The notes under the pieces were generated by a model. That model searched no databases. It was given only the letters and a program-made list of their open reading frames with translations, and was not told where the DNA came from. The position numbers and the translations under genes are program-made. From the NCBI RefSeq assembly GCF_001625085.1, contig NZ_BDAW01000025.1, forward strand, positions 1-64,000: a DNA stretch of 64,000 nt. The letters are read 5' to 3'. The stretch is from Nocardia acidivorans NBRC 108247. GTDB taxonomy: Bacteria; Actinomycetota; Actinomycetes; Mycobacteriales; Mycobacteriaceae. Positions within the stretch are counted from its first letter, which is position 1. Every line of letters starts with the position of its first letter. Below, piece after piece: positions 1-8,893 of the stretch.

Positions 1-252
1 CGTCATCGGCGTTGGTCTGGGAGCGGGCGTGGCCGGTGCTCGGGGTTGCGGGCAGGCTATTTCTGTCGTGATGCCTGCCATTTGTGATTCCCGCAGCACC
101 TCGGCTTGGCGTCGTGCGAGCGCTTCAGCGCCTTCGGCGGTCACGATCTCGAACTCTGCCCTCGGCGGCTCCTGTCGTCGGCCCCCACGACGTGGAGGGC
201 TCTTGGGTTCGTCATTGTCAGCCACTCCGTAGGTGTGCCCACCGAGCATCAT
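1..252 (-). CDS. Partial hypothetical protein running off the left edge
   Basis: The minus strand is open from the window edge to an ATG pair at 249-252, with an alternative in-frame GTG at 225. The codon use is high-GC, as in the neighbouring genes. The visible N-terminal 75-84 residues are charged and proline/arginine rich, with a short helix-like stretch reading EALARRQAEVLRES and then a Pro/Ala-rich segment. No known domain is recognised. No clear ribosome binding site precedes either start, so the start is uncertain, and the C-terminus lies outside the window. It could be a chance open frame. Confidence 0.4.
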   Translation of the reverse strand, partial: MMLGGHTYGVADNDEPKSPPRRGGRRQEPPRAEFEIVTAEGAEALARRQAEVLRESQMAGITTEIACPQPRAPATPAPRPTPMT

Positions 253-485
253 CAACGCACTGAAATGCCGATGGGCGAACGCCCTACCGGTGCTCTACGA
301 TCTCGAAAGCCGGTCCACCTCCAGCCGGTTCGGTGTCACCACAGCGAGCGGTGTATGACTGAACGCGACGAGGCTGTCTCCGGAATATCTGGTGGGGCCG
401 CGATGGGCAACGGGCCACTGCCCGAATCGAATTGGGGCATTTGCCCGATAGCGCCCGTCCGGGACGGCTTGTAGTTTCTAGCCGT

Positions 486-890
486 ATGCCGCACCGATTG
501 ACAGCCCTGTTGAGCATCGCCAGCTCGTTGTTCGCGATTGCCGTCGGTGTTGCCGCACCGCAGGCCGCCGCGGGCAATCCGGTGGTGCTGGCTCCCTGGG
601 TCTCGTGCACTGACCGCTGGTGCCGCAACGAAACTGACGACACCTACCGCGTGGACGTGATCTTCGACTGCGGTCTAGGGAAACAGCAAATGGCCCGTGC
701 CTACCTTCCCCCACATCTGACCACGGCCGTAGGTGGTAACTGTGGTTCTCACGACGAGCGCTGTTTGTACGACCGTGAGCGCTGGTGCAGCACGGACAAT
801 CCGATCCTCGGAATGCGGTACGAGAACGTCGTGGTCGACGACGGGCCGATTCCGCCCTGGCCCTTCAACAGCGCGGGTTCATCGCATTGA
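486..890 (+). CDS. Small secreted protein of unknown function
   Basis: A 134-residue protein. I chose the ATG at 486 because a classical signal peptide follows it: a basic MPHR start, a hydrophobic core of about 20 residues and an APQAAAG cleavage region. The mature part is about 105 residues with several Cys (VSCTDRWC, DCG, GNCG, RCL, RWC), suggesting disulfide bonds in an exported protein. It contains a WCRNETDDTYRVDV stretch. I do not recognise the family. The 3' end overlaps the 3' end of the convergent GNAT gene by 26 bases, with no room for a terminator between them. Confidence 0.65.
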   Translation: MPHRLTALLSIASSLFAIAVGVAAPQAAAGNPVVLAPWVSCTDRWCRNETDDTYRVDVIFDCGLGKQQMARAYLPPHLTTAVGGNCGSHDERCLYDRERWCSTDNPILGMRYENVVVDDGPIPPWPFNSAGSSH

Positions 891-1272
891 ACGCGGGCAC
901 TTCGCGGCGACCGGCGTGTCCGGACAATCGAACGCACTGAACCGTTCTGGCACCGGCTGCGACCGCGCGCGCCTTCGCCTCCTCGATCAGGAGTGCGCCG
1001 ACACCGTGGCCACGCGCGGCGTCGGCGACCACGACGTCTTCGATGCGCGCCCGCAGCCCTGACGGAATCGGGTACATCACCAAGCTCAGAGTGCCGACAA
1101 CAGCTCCGTCGTGGCGCGCGATCAGAACGGTGGTCGAATCCGCGGACACCAACCGCGTCAACGCATCTCGATCAAGCGGCTTCGCCGATTGCGACAGCTG
1201 CGGCAGCAGCCGATCGAAGGCCGCGACGATCTCGTCATCGACCACACTCAACACTTCTACGGTGACTGCCAT
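865..1272 (-). CDS. GNAT-family N-acetyltransferase, unusual C-terminus
   Basis: A 135-residue protein starting MAVTVEVL at 1272. The GNAT core is visible: the beta strand IEDVVVADAARGHGVGALL matches motif A, with R-G-x-G-V-G for acetyl-CoA pyrophosphate binding, and is followed by an alpha helix rich in Ala. Substrate is unknown. The C-terminus departs from the family: the expected N-x-L-Y-x-x-x-G-F ending is replaced by a Cys/Arg-rich tail (SGHAGRREVPAF), and the protein is about 10-20 residues short. A frameshift or a diverged end is possible. It overlaps the convergent secreted-protein gene by 26 bases. Confidence 0.75.
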   Translation of the reverse strand: MAVTVEVLSVVDDEIVAAFDRLLPQLSQSAKPLDRDALTRLVSADSTTVLIARHDGAVVGTLSLVMYPIPSGLRARIEDVVVADAARGHGVGALLIEEAKARAVAAGARTVQCVRLSGHAGRREVPAFNAMNPRC

Positions 1273-1342
1273 TCCGGCACAGTACCGCCATCCGAAATCG
1301 GCACCGCCCCTAAAATAGTGGTGTTGGAAGGGACGGGGACTC

Positions 1343-1639
1343 ATGCCCATTCATCACATTGTCACCATTCGTGTCGCACCGGTCAGGGCGGCCGAGTTCG
1401 CCCGGGTATTCAGGGAGCTCAATGCCGTGGTGGAGGAGCAGGAGGGGTGCGAGCAGTACGAACTTTCTCAGAACATGGATGATCCGGACACGCTGGTGAT
1501 GTTGGAGCGGTGGACCAATCAGGAACTGCTCGACCGGCATACCGCGGCTGAGCGCGGTTCCGATGCGGGGCTGATCGATGCGCTGATCGCGCTGTGGGCG
1601 CCGGGTGTCGCCCCGACATTCGAACGCTTCGAGGATTGA
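1343..1639 (+). CDS. Antibiotic biosynthesis monooxygenase (ABM) domain protein
   Basis: A 98-residue single-domain protein. The ferredoxin-like ABM fold is suggested by the length, the start HHIVTIRVAPVRAAEF, the central EEQEGCEQYELSQN and the strand DTLVMLERWTNQELLDRH, which is the typical last conserved block. Members act as dimeric cofactor-free oxygenases, haem-degrading enzymes or simple hydroxyquinol-type monooxygenases. Nothing here decides the substrate. A purine-rich GGGACGGGGACT sequence precedes the ATG. It is divergent from the GNAT gene with about 70 bases between them, so the two may share a promoter region. Confidence 0.85.
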   Translation: MPIHHIVTIRVAPVRAAEFARVFRELNAVVEEQEGCEQYELSQNMDDPDTLVMLERWTNQELLDRHTAAERGSDAGLIDALIALWAPGVAPTFERFED

Positions 1640-1861
1640 CGAGGGGTTGGGATCGGGCATGGGAGGCGGCCTCCATTCTCGCCGATGTCGACTGAAGCGT
1701 CTTGGGGGGCAGTGTGTTACGCGCCCGGCGCGAGGAATTTCGGGTGACGGTCTCGACTAGCTTGTCCTCGGATGCGGCTGCCGGTGCGTGTTAGGGCCGG
1801 GGTTTACCGGGTAAGCGGAGTGCGATCGGCCGGGCGGGTGTCTCACCTGTCAGGGGAAGGA

Positions 1862-2725
1862 ATGATGTCTGATACCAACACTTCTCGTGTTCCGGCGGAC
1901 TCGTCCGGGTCTTCGTCGGACAACTCGTCCTCCACGGCCGAGCGGCTGGCGCAGAACAGTGTTTTCGAACGGTTCGCCAGAGCGGGATTCGTGGTCAGCG
2001 GCATCGTGCACCTGCTCATCGGCTATATCGCGATCCGAATCGCCTTCGGGGGCGGGGGCGGAACCGCCGATCAATCCGGTGCGATGGCGGAATTGGCGCG
2101 CAAACCCGGTGGGGTCATCGTGCTCTGGGTCGGGGTCGTCGCGTTCGTGCTGATGGGTTTGTGGCGGGTGGCCGAGGCGGCATTGGGCAGTGCTTCCGAA
2201 CCCGATGCGGATTCCACGAAGGCGGAGGCGGTCAATCGGCTCAAGGCGTTCTCGGTGGCGGTGGTGTACTTAGCGTTCGCGTTCTCCGCGTTCGGATTCG
2301 CCCGTGGCAGCGGTAAATCCAGTGGCAGTCAGAGCGCCGGGTTCAGCGCGCGCATGATGCAGAACACCGCGGGCACAATCGGTTTGATCGTGGGCGGGCT
2401 GATCGTCATCGCGATCGGCGGCTACCACATCTACAAGGGAGCCAGCCGGAACTTCCTGAAGGATTTGAAGGGCACGCCCGGCGATACGGTGCGAATTCTC
2501 GGAACGGTCGGATATATCGCGAAGGGCCTGGCGATCGCCGCGGTCGGCGCACTGGTGATCCTCGCCGCCGGCCAATCACGCCCGGACAGGGCCACCGGCC
2601 TCGACGGAGCCCTCAAAACCCTCGGCGCGCAACCACACGGGGTGATCCTGCTGGTCATCGCGGGTCTGGGCATTATCACCTACGGCCTGTACAGCTTCGT
2701 CATGGCCCGATACACCAAGATGTAG
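1862..2725 (+). CDS. DUF1206 domain membrane protein
   Basis: A 287-residue integral membrane protein. The start at the ATGATG at 1862/1865 is chosen because AGGGGAAGG lies directly upstream. A Ser-rich cytoplasmic N-terminus of about 35 residues is followed by three repeats of a two-helix unit, giving about six membrane segments. Each unit begins with an amphipathic stretch like FERFARAGFVVSGIVHLLIG, RLKAFSVAVVYLAFAFSAFG and RILGTVGYIAKGLAIAAVGA, which is the DUF1206 (three tandem copies) pattern. Function is unknown for the family. It stands alone and is convergent with the osmoprotectant transporter operon. Confidence 0.88.
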   Translation: MMSDTNTSRVPADSSGSSSDNSSSTAERLAQNSVFERFARAGFVVSGIVHLLIGYIAIRIAFGGGGGTADQSGAMAELARKPGGVIVLWVGVVAFVLMGLWRVAEAALGSASEPDADSTKAEAVNRLKAFSVAVVYLAFAFSAFGFARGSGKSSGSQSAGFSARMMQNTAGTIGLIVGGLIVIAIGGYHIYKGASRNFLKDLKGTPGDTVRILGTVGYIAKGLAIAAVGALVILAAGQSRPDRATGLDGALKTLGAQPHGVILLVIAGLGIITYGLYSFVMARYTKM

Positions 2726-2768
2726 CCCGCGTGTGGTTCGAGTCGCCATCACATGCTAGCGCCGGAAA

Positions 2769-3740
2769 TCACCGGACCAGCCTCTCGCTCCGAAGCCAGT
2801 CGTAGGCGACATCGGAGGGATCCTCCCCGTCGATGTCGACCCGGCCGTTGAGCTCCCGCATCAGCTGATCGGTGAGCCGTTCGGAAATGGTGCCGAGCAG
2901 AGTCCGCAGGTTCGGGTACTTGTCGATCACAGCGGTCCGAACCACCGCGGTGCCGCTATACGGCAGAAAGAACTTCTTATCGTCTTCCAGGACAGTGAGA
3001 TTCAAGTTCTTCACTCGACCGTCGGTGGTATAGACCATACCGAAATCGCAGGGTGAGCTCTTGGCGGTCGCCGGATAAACCACACCCGCGTCCATCCGGG
3101 TCACGTTCCCCGCGGGAACCCCGTTCGGATCATTGTAGGGGATACCGTATTTCGCCAGCATCGGAATGAAACCATCGGAGCGACTGAAGAATTCGTCATC
3201 GACACAGAACGTCCGATCGGCGACCGGCAGCGCCGCGACATCCGAGAGCGAGGCCACCCGCAAGCGCTGCGCGGTCGGCGTCGAAGCGGCGAACGCATAG
3301 GTGTCATTGAAATTCGACGGCGGCAACCATTCGAGATCATTGTCGCGCTTCTCGATATCGTGCACCCGCTGCCACAACTCGTGCGGATCCACGATCGTCT
3401 CGGTCTCATTGTGATAGTTGACCCAACCGGTACCCGTGTACTCCCACAGGATATCGGCATCGCCATTGAGTTGCGCCTGCCGCGAGGAGGCCGACCCGGG
3501 CGCACCCGTCAAATCCGTGACATCGGCCCCGGCGGCGGCCAGATAGGTCGCGGTGATCTTGCCGAGCAATACGCCCTCGGTGAAGCTCTTGGAGGTGACG
3601 GTCAACTTCGCACCGGCCAGCGGCGTATCCCCGCCCGGCAGGCTCGCGGCATGGAACGTGCCCGAGGAACTCACCAGCCCGCACCCGGCCACTATCGAAA
3701 CCAGCAGCAGCGCAATCGATCCGGCCCGCGGTCGCCTCAT
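2769..3740 (-). CDS. Osmoprotectant ABC transporter, substrate-binding lipoprotein (OpuCC/ProX-like)
   Basis: A 323-residue exported lipoprotein. The signal peptide ends with the lipobox VAGC, with lipidated Cys20. The body is an OpuAC/ProX-type periplasmic-binding fold: KLTVTSKSFTEGVLLGKI near the start, LWEYTGTGW (the aromatic ligand-cage region of quaternary-amine binders), and a C-terminal LNGRVDIDGEDPSDVAYDWL. Its ATG overlaps the stop of the upstream permease (ATGA), so it is the last gene of the four-gene transporter operon. The likely ligand is glycine betaine, carnitine, choline or ergothioneine. The sequence alone does not decide which. Confidence 0.92.
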   Translation of the reverse strand: MRRPRAGSIALLLVSIVAGCGLVSSSGTFHAASLPGGDTPLAGAKLTVTSKSFTEGVLLGKITATYLAAAGADVTDLTGAPGSASSRQAQLNGDADILWEYTGTGWVNYHNETETIVDPHELWQRVHDIEKRDNDLEWLPPSNFNDTYAFAASTPTAQRLRVASLSDVAALPVADRTFCVDDEFFSRSDGFIPMLAKYGIPYNDPNGVPAGNVTRMDAGVVYPATAKSSPCDFGMVYTTDGRVKNLNLTVLEDDKKFFLPYSGTAVVRTAVIDKYPNLRTLLGTISERLTDQLMRELNGRVDIDGEDPSDVAYDWLRSERLVR

Positions 3741-4474
3741 GACACACCCCGCGGCGTCGCGGCCAATTCCACCAATCGACCCAGCCAGTCGATGATCAGC
3801 GCCAGCAGACCGACCAGAATCGCCCCGGAGATCAGCAGTTTGGGCAGGAACAGCGTGACACCCGTCGTGATCAAGGTGCCCAGACTGGTCGCGCCGATGA
3901 AGGTGCTCAGCGTCGCGGTGCCGACCAGGATCACCAGCGCGGTGCGCACCCCATTGAGAATCACCGGCACCGCCAACGGCAATTCGACCTGCACCAGCGT
4001 GCGCGCCGCGGAGAACCCGATCCCGCGCGACGCCTCGATGGTGCGCTGATCCACCTGCCGCAATCCGATGATCGTGTTCTGCAGAATCGGCAGAATCGCG
4101 TACACCACCAGACCGATGACGGCGGTGCGGAATCCGGTGCCCAACCAGAAGGTGAACAGCACCAGCAACCCGACCGCGGGCGCGGCCTGCCCGATATTCG
4201 CGACATTGATGACGATCGGTTCCAACCGCTTCAACCCCGGCCGGGTCAGCGCGATCCCGAGCGGAATCGCCACCACCACGACGATCAGCGTGGCGACCAC
4301 GGTCAGCTTGATATGCGCCAGAATCGTGGTCTGCAAATTGGCCCACCCGAGCGAGGCCCGCTCGGTCGGGGTGAAGGTGGTGGACCGATACCACAGCATG
4401 TAGCCGATCCCGATCGCCAGAATGATGAGCGGTTCGAACCAGACGTCGATGGGTGTGCGGCGCAATCGATTCAT
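3737..4474 (-). CDS. Osmoprotectant ABC transporter permease (OpuCD/ProW-like)
   Basis: A 245-residue inner-membrane permease with about six transmembrane segments. The BPD_transp_1 EAA loop is seen as VDQRTIEASRGIGFSAARTL, followed by VELPLAVPVILNGVRTA, which contacts the ATPase. The N-terminal segment carries the ALTRPGLKRLEP loop typical of this subfamily. It overlaps the ATPase gene upstream by ATGA and the binding-protein gene downstream by ATGA, so translation is coupled. It would pair with the second permease encoded at 5775-6419. Confidence 0.92.
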   Translation of the reverse strand: MNRLRRTPIDVWFEPLIILAIGIGYMLWYRSTTFTPTERASLGWANLQTTILAHIKLTVVATLIVVVVAIPLGIALTRPGLKRLEPIVINVANIGQAAPAVGLLVLFTFWLGTGFRTAVIGLVVYAILPILQNTIIGLRQVDQRTIEASRGIGFSAARTLVQVELPLAVPVILNGVRTALVILVGTATLSTFIGATSLGTLITTGVTLFLPKLLISGAILVGLLALIIDWLGRLVELAATPRGVS

Positions 4475-5778
4475 GATTGCCCGGCCGCTTCGTCATCGCG
4501 CGCAGTCGCCGCGAGCGAACCGGGTTCGTCCGCGGCGGCGATCACCGGCGTCGGCTCGTAATCGGCGCCGTCGACATGGTTTTCGTAGGACTCTTCCGCT
4601 TCCTCGGGATGCCCCTCCGCGAGCTTGGTCCGAATGAGCTCGGTCACCGACCCGATGCTCAGCGATCCGACGACCGCACCCCGGCCGTCGGTGACCAGCG
4701 TGGCGCCCTGACTGGTCGCGAGCATCTCATCGAGCGCGTCATTCAAGGTGGAGGACCGTGCCACCACCGGCAACCGCCGATCCAGGAAGTCCGAAACCTC
4801 GGGTTTGGACGCCACTTCGGTGAGCGTGGGCCAGGCCCGCGGCCGCCCCGAGCGGTCCACGACCACGATCCAGTCGTGCCCCGCCGCCTTGGCCCGCTCG
4901 ATCACCTGCCCCGATGGCTCCCCGACCCGGGCGGTGATCACCTCGTCGTACTCCACATCGCGCACCCGCGACACCGTCAGGTACGCCAGCTTCGCCCCCG
5001 ATCCGACGAACTCCTGCACGAACGGCGTGGCCGGATCGGTGAGAATCTCCTCCGGCGTCGCGTACTGCTCGATATGCCCGCCCTCGGACAGGATCAGCAC
5101 CTTGTCCCCGAGTTTGGTGGCCTCCTCGAAATCGTGCGTCACGATCACGATGGTCTTGCCGAGCTCGTGCTGAATCGCGATCAGACTGTCCTGCAATCGA
5201 ACTCGGGTGATCGGATCGACCGCGCCGAATGGCTCGTCCATGAGCAGCACCGGGGGATCGGCGGCCAGCGCCCGGGCCACGCCCACCCGCTGCTGTTGCC
5301 CGCCGGACATATCCTTGGGCAGCCGGTCGGCGAACGTCACCGGATCGAGCCCGACCAGATCGAGCAGATATTCGGTGCGTTCGGCGATCCGCTTCTTGTC
5401 CCAGCCCAGTACGCGCGGAATCGCGCCGATATTCTTGGCCACCGACCAGTGCGGGAACAATCCGCCGGACTGGATGACATACCCGATCGACTGACGCAGC
5501 TTGTCCGGATCCTCCCGGGTGACATCGCGCCCGTCGATCAGGATCCGCCCCTCACTCGGCTCGATCAGGCGATTGATCATCTTGAGCGTCGTGGTCTTGC
5601 CACACCCGGACGGCCCGACGAACGCGACGATATGCCCGGCCTCGATCTCCAGGTCCAAGCGCTCGACCGCCGGATTCTCCTGCCCCCGATAGCGTTTGAC
5701 GACACCGTCCAGGGTGATGGACGCACCGGTCACATTGCGTTCCGCCGGAACTGGCCGGGTGGTCACGGCATCGGTCAT
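4471..5778 (-). CDS. Osmoprotectant ABC transporter ATP-binding protein with CBS domain (OpuCA/ProV-like)
   Basis: A 435-residue ATPase. Walker A is GPSGCGKTT near residue 55, the signature is SGGQQQRVGVARAL, Walker B is VLLMDEPFGAVD, and a switch His is in VTHDFEEA. After the nucleotide-binding domain comes a CBS region of about residues 280-380 (VVARSSTLNDALDEMLA, ATLVTDGRGAVVGSLSI), which in OpuCA-type transporters gates transport by ionic strength or cyclic-di-AMP. The last 50 residues are acidic and disordered. It sits between the two permease genes with four-base overlaps on both sides. Confidence 0.93.
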   Translation of the reverse strand: MTDAVTTRPVPAERNVTGASITLDGVVKRYRGQENPAVERLDLEIEAGHIVAFVGPSGCGKTTTLKMINRLIEPSEGRILIDGRDVTREDPDKLRQSIGYVIQSGGLFPHWSVAKNIGAIPRVLGWDKKRIAERTEYLLDLVGLDPVTFADRLPKDMSGGQQQRVGVARALAADPPVLLMDEPFGAVDPITRVRLQDSLIAIQHELGKTIVIVTHDFEEATKLGDKVLILSEGGHIEQYATPEEILTDPATPFVQEFVGSGAKLAYLTVSRVRDVEYDEVITARVGEPSGQVIERAKAAGHDWIVVVDRSGRPRAWPTLTEVASKPEVSDFLDRRLPVVARSSTLNDALDEMLATSQGATLVTDGRGAVVGSLSIGSVTELIRTKLAEGHPEEAEESYENHVDGADYEPTPVIAAADEPGSLAATARDDEAAGQS

Positions 5779-6419
5779 GACAGTCCCTTTGCGATGGTGA
5801 GGCGTCCGAGCAGGACGAGGAGCGCGTCGAACACCAACGCGATCGCGACAATGAGAATGGTTCCGGTGAGCGCCATTTCGAGGGCATTCGCGCCGCCGAG
5901 CCGGGACAGGCCGTTGAAGATGAGCGAACCCAGACCCGGGCCCAGCACATACGCGACAATGGCGGCGACGCCGACCACCATCTGCGTGGAGACGCGAATA
6001 CCGGTGAGAATCACCGGCCAGGCGATCGGCAATTCGACGGTGAACAGAATGCGCCAGCGCGAGAATCCGATACCGCGCGCGGATTCGATGACCGAATCCG
6101 GCACCGATCGCAATCCGACAATGGCGTTACCGATCACCGGCAGCGTCGCGAAGAACGCCAGCATGAGGAATGACGGCACCACCCCGAGCCCGAACGGGAC
6201 CAGCAGCAGCGCCAACAGCGCCAGGGAGGGAATGGTCAGCGCCACCCGGCTCGAGGTCAGCGTGAGCGCGGACAACAGGGGCAGCCGATACACCGCGATC
6301 GCGATCAGCACGGCGACGACCGTTCCGACCAGAACCGTCTGAAATGCCAGCGACGCATGCTGATAGGTGAGGAAGGCGAGCGTCTCGCCTCGTCCTCGAA
6401 TATAGCTCCACAAATGCAC
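5775..6419 (-). CDS. Osmoprotectant ABC transporter permease, first gene of operon (OpuCB-like)
   Basis: A 214-residue permease. The frame extends further upstream, but GTG at 6419 is preferred because AAGGGG sits 7 bases before it and the protein then begins MHLWSYIRGRGE, as family members do. There are five or six membrane segments. The EAA motif is VPDSVIESARGIGFSRW followed by VELPIAWPVILTGIR. The stop overlaps the start of the ATPase gene (ATGA). The preceding gene on the same strand, a TauD-type dioxygenase, ends 143 bases upstream, so the transporter may have its own promoter. Confidence 0.9.
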   Translation of the reverse strand: MHLWSYIRGRGETLAFLTYQHASLAFQTVLVGTVVAVLIAIAVYRLPLLSALTLTSSRVALTIPSLALLALLLVPFGLGVVPSFLMLAFFATLPVIGNAIVGLRSVPDSVIESARGIGFSRWRILFTVELPIAWPVILTGIRVSTQMVVGVAAIVAYVLGPGLGSLIFNGLSRLGGANALEMALTGTILIVAIALVFDALLVLLGRLTIAKGLS

Positions 6420-6562
6420 GGGATACCCCTTGTCGGCCGAGGCAGGGTCGGTTCCTGATTTCGCGATCACCGAACACGTGAGCCGTTGGACAGTAGTCGA
6501 TCGGCCGCGCCCGCCGGGATATGGCACGCGGTGCGCGAATAGTCGTTATGGCGTTGTGCCTT

Positions 6563-7495
6563 TCAGGCCGCTCGCGGCGTCGCCGATGAGTAGTCGCCGG
6601 CATCACCGGCGATGACGGTGCTGGCGCGGCCGTCGACGCCGACCGGGATATCGCCCGCGAGGGTGATGCGGGTGAGGGTGCGGCGCTCGCTGCCGTCGTA
6701 GTCGTCGATGGCATAGTGCTGAGTGGCACGGTTGTCCCAGATCGCCACATCGCCCGGCGACCAGTTCCACCGGGTGGTGTTCTCCAGCCGAGTGATTCGC
6801 TGCTGGAACAGCTGGAACAGCGCCTTGGACTCATTGCCGGACAGCCCCACCAGTTCCTTCACGAAGCAACCCAGCAGCAATGCGCGCTCCCCGGTTTCGG
6901 GATGCACCTCGACCACGGGATGCTCGGTCTCGAAATACCTCGACTCGAATTCCCTGCGATAGGCGGCGGAATTCTGTTCCGATGAGCGACCCTCACCGGC
7001 GTAGTCGTAGAGATTGGTGTGCCGCGCGCGCAGGCTCTCGGCCAGCACCTTCAGCGGTTCGGGGAGCGCCTCGTACGCCGCGACCGTCGAGGCCCAGGTG
7101 GTCGAGCCGCCGTAACTGGGCAGGGTGACCGCCCGCAGAATCGACGCCCGCGGCACCCGATCGACGAAGGTGACATCGGTATGCCAGACATTCGAGCGGC
7201 CATGCCGCGAATCGATGGCCAGGCTCTTCGCCCCGCCCGAACTCAGCGTCGGATGCGGAGTGGTCGGATTGCCCAGCAGTTCCGCGAACTCGTGCTGCCC
7301 GTCCTCGGTGAGGTGATCCTGCCCCTGGAAGAAGATCACCCGGTGCTCGCGCAGCGCCGCCCGAATGGCCGAGACGGTCCGCGCGCCCAGATCCCCGCCG
7401 AGTCGCACCCCCTCGACCCGCGCGCCGATATGAGCGCCCAGCCGCACCACCCGCACCGCGGCTCCGGAATCAGTGGCTGAAATATCCACGGACAT
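6563..7495 (-). CDS. Fe(II)/2-oxoglutarate-dependent TauD/TfdA dioxygenase, Rv3406-like
   Basis: A 310-residue cytosolic dioxygenase. The iron facial triad is visible: H105 and D107 in NVWHTDVTF, and H260 in [13 protein letters not shown]. The 2-oxoglutarate-binding Arg is about R276 in [12 protein letters not shown]. From memory it resembles the mycobacterial alkyl-sulfatase dioxygenase Rv3406 along its length ([13 protein letters not shown] near the start, [29 protein letters not shown]). Such enzymes hydroxylate the carbon next to a sulfate ester or sulfonate, releasing sulfate or sulfite and an aldehyde. The last 25 residues are a family-specific tail. It precedes the osmoprotectant transporter on the same strand. 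Confidence 0.9.
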   Translation of the reverse strand: MSVDISATDSGAAVRVVRLGAHIGARVEGVRLGGDLGARTVSAIRAALREHRVIFFQGQDHLTEDGQHEFAELLGNPTTPHPTLSSGGAKSLAIDSRHGRSNVWHTDVTFVDRVPRASILRAVTLPSYGGSTTWASTVAAYEALPEPLKVLAESLRARHTNLYDYAGEGRSSEQNSAAYRREFESRYFETEHPVVEVHPETGERALLLGCFVKELVGLSGNESKALFQLFQQRITRLENTTRWNWSPGDVAIWDNRATQHYAIDDYDGSERRTLTRITLAGDIPVGVDGRASTVIAGDAGDYSSATPRAA

Positions 7496-7670
7496 GTGCG
7501 GGCCTTTCCCTCGAACCGAACGACAGGCCCGAGGAAATCACGTCTCGACCGGCATGAACACCTTTACGGTCAGCCAGATCCGATCCCGGCGATCGCACGG
7601 CGAACGGTGTCCCGGCGCGGACGTAGACGGTTGCCGCAGCGCAATCCACCGGCGTTGGTTGATTTCCTGT

Positions 7671-8642
7671 TTATGGCGTGTTTGTTATGCGGTCGAAGGG
7701 GTCGACGCCGGTGAGGGCTGAGCTGGCGGACCATAGTTGGGTGGCGGTGCCGGGGTCGGTCATGTGGGGGTGGGGGGATTCTTGATGTGGTTGGCCGCGG
7801 AGGCCGAAAACGCGTGGGCCCCAGAGTTGTCCGCTGGTGATTTCGGGGTCCAGGACTGCTCGGACGATGGATTGGGCACCTGAATGTTTGCCGTGCAGAA
7901 CGATATTCGCGGGAAGGCCGCGGAGACGTTGGGCGGTCGTGCGGCTGAACAGTGGTGGGCGGGCGGGGGACAATGAGTCCAGTGCGCCGCCGGGGTGGAC
8001 GATGATGCTGGCGGTGGTGGAGCCGTGTGCGCGTAGGCGGCGATCCAGTTCGAAGCCGAACAGCATTTGTGCCAGTTTCGATCGGCCGTAGGTGCGTTTG
8101 GGCCGGTAGTCGTGCTCGGACTGGAGGTCCGCGAGGTCGAGTCGTTCCGACCGCGCCGCGAAGCTGCCCACGGTGATCACGCGGCCGGCGGGGGCCGCGG
8201 ACAATATCGGTGCCAGGTGGGCGACCAGCGCGAAATGGCCGAGATGGTTTGTGGCGAACATCAATTCGTGTCCCTGGGGGCTCACGCGGCGTGCCGGGTC
8301 CGACAGTAGGATCCCGGCATTGAGCACGACCGCGTGCAGGCTGTCGATGGCGAGCGCGTCCACCGTCGCGGGCAGTGTGGACAGATCCGAAAGGTCCAGG
8401 GGGATCCGGCGTAGCCGAGCATCCGGGACCCGCTCCCGGATCACCCGCATCGCCAACTCGGCCTTCCCGGAATCGCGGCAGCCGAGCACAACCGTGGCCC
8501 CACTGGCCGCGAGCTGTTCCGCGGCGAAATACCCGATGCCCGCGTTCGCGCCGGTCACCAGAAATGTCTTCCCGTCGGCACGAAGGCCGCTCTGCCATGT
8601 CATGTGATCGATGCTCGCGGTGTGCTCTTGCATCGCGCTCAC
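7671..8642 (-). CDS. Short-chain dehydrogenase/reductase (protochlorophyllide-reductase/retinol-dehydrogenase-like)
   Basis: A 323-residue classical/extended SDR. The dinucleotide motif is TGANAGIG at residues 30-37, NAG is at 108-110, catalytic Ser160 lies in ITVGSFAAR, and Tyr185/Lys189 in TYGRSKLA. The body resembles the retinol-dehydrogenase-like SDRs common in actinomycetes, which act on varied lipophilic alcohols. Substrate is unknown. Two starts are possible, at 8642 and 8633. The small basic protein gene at 8679-8828 lies 36 bases upstream on the same strand, so both probably belong to one transcript driven from the palindromic region at 8848-8893. Confidence 0.88.
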   Translation of the reverse strand: MSAMQEHTASIDHMTWQSGLRADGKTFLVTGANAGIGYFAAEQLAASGATVVLGCRDSGKAELAMRVIRERVPDARLRRIPLDLSDLSTLPATVDALAIDSLHAVVLNAGILLSDPARRVSPQGHELMFATNHLGHFALVAHLAPILSAAPAGRVITVGSFAARSERLDLADLQSEHDYRPKRTYGRSKLAQMLFGFELDRRLRAHGSTTASIIVHPGGALDSLSPARPPLFSRTTAQRLRGLPANIVLHGKHSGAQSIVRAVLDPEITSGQLWGPRVFGLRGQPHQESPHPHMTDPGTATQLWSASSALTGVDPFDRITNTP

Positions 8643-8678
8643 ATCACGCTCACGCGGGCGGTTCCGCGTGTCGGACGT

Positions 8679-8828
8679 TCAGCTTCCGCTCCAGCCGCCG
8701 GTGTACGCGCCACCGAGGAGGCGACGCCGCCGCCGGCGGCGCTTGGCTTCCTGGTCGGACTGGGTGGGGGCGGCTTGCTGGTCGGTTGATGGTTCGGGGT
8801 CGCGCTTGGTCTTGCGGAAGATTCCCAT
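8679..8828 (-). CDS. Small basic protein, 49 residues
   Basis: A short open frame beginning MGIFRKTKRDPEP with a good ribosome binding site (AGGAG, spacing about 6). The middle is polar and the C-terminal half carries a run of about eight Arg after QEAKRR, ending LLGGAYTGGWSGS. The composition suggests nucleic-acid or membrane-surface contact, but no family is recognised. It lies just downstream of a tandem palindrome and upstream of the SDR gene. The ribosome binding site and position support it as real, but there is no homology evidence. Confidence 0.55.
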   Translation of the reverse strand: MGIFRKTKRDPEPSTDQQAAPTQSDQEAKRRRRRRRLLGGAYTGGWSGS

Positions 8829-8847
8829 GACGGGCTCCTGTTCGCTT

Positions 8848-8893
8848 ACTTTCCTGGTAGGAAAGTAACGATCCACTTTCCTGGTGGGAAAGT
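8848..8893. promoter_or_regulatory. Tandem palindromic operator in a divergent promoter region
   Basis: Two near-identical 19-base inverted repeats: ACTTTCCTGGTAGGAAAGT at 8848-8866 and ACTTTCCTGGTGGGAAAGT at 8875-8893. Each has perfect 7-base arms ACTTTCC/GGAAAGT around a 5-base spacer, and their starts are 27 bases apart. The pair lies 20-65 bases upstream of the small basic protein gene on the minus strand and about 85 bases upstream of the CPBP gene on the plus strand. It has the form of a dimeric repressor site (MarR-, HxlR- or TetR-like), but no regulator gene is adjacent. Confidence 0.7.

Noticed and set aside
4477..6342. A 621-codon plus-strand frame opposite the ABC transporter genes
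   Set aside because: Repetitive Arg/His/Asp composition with no family pattern, while the minus strand encodes clear transporter motifs.
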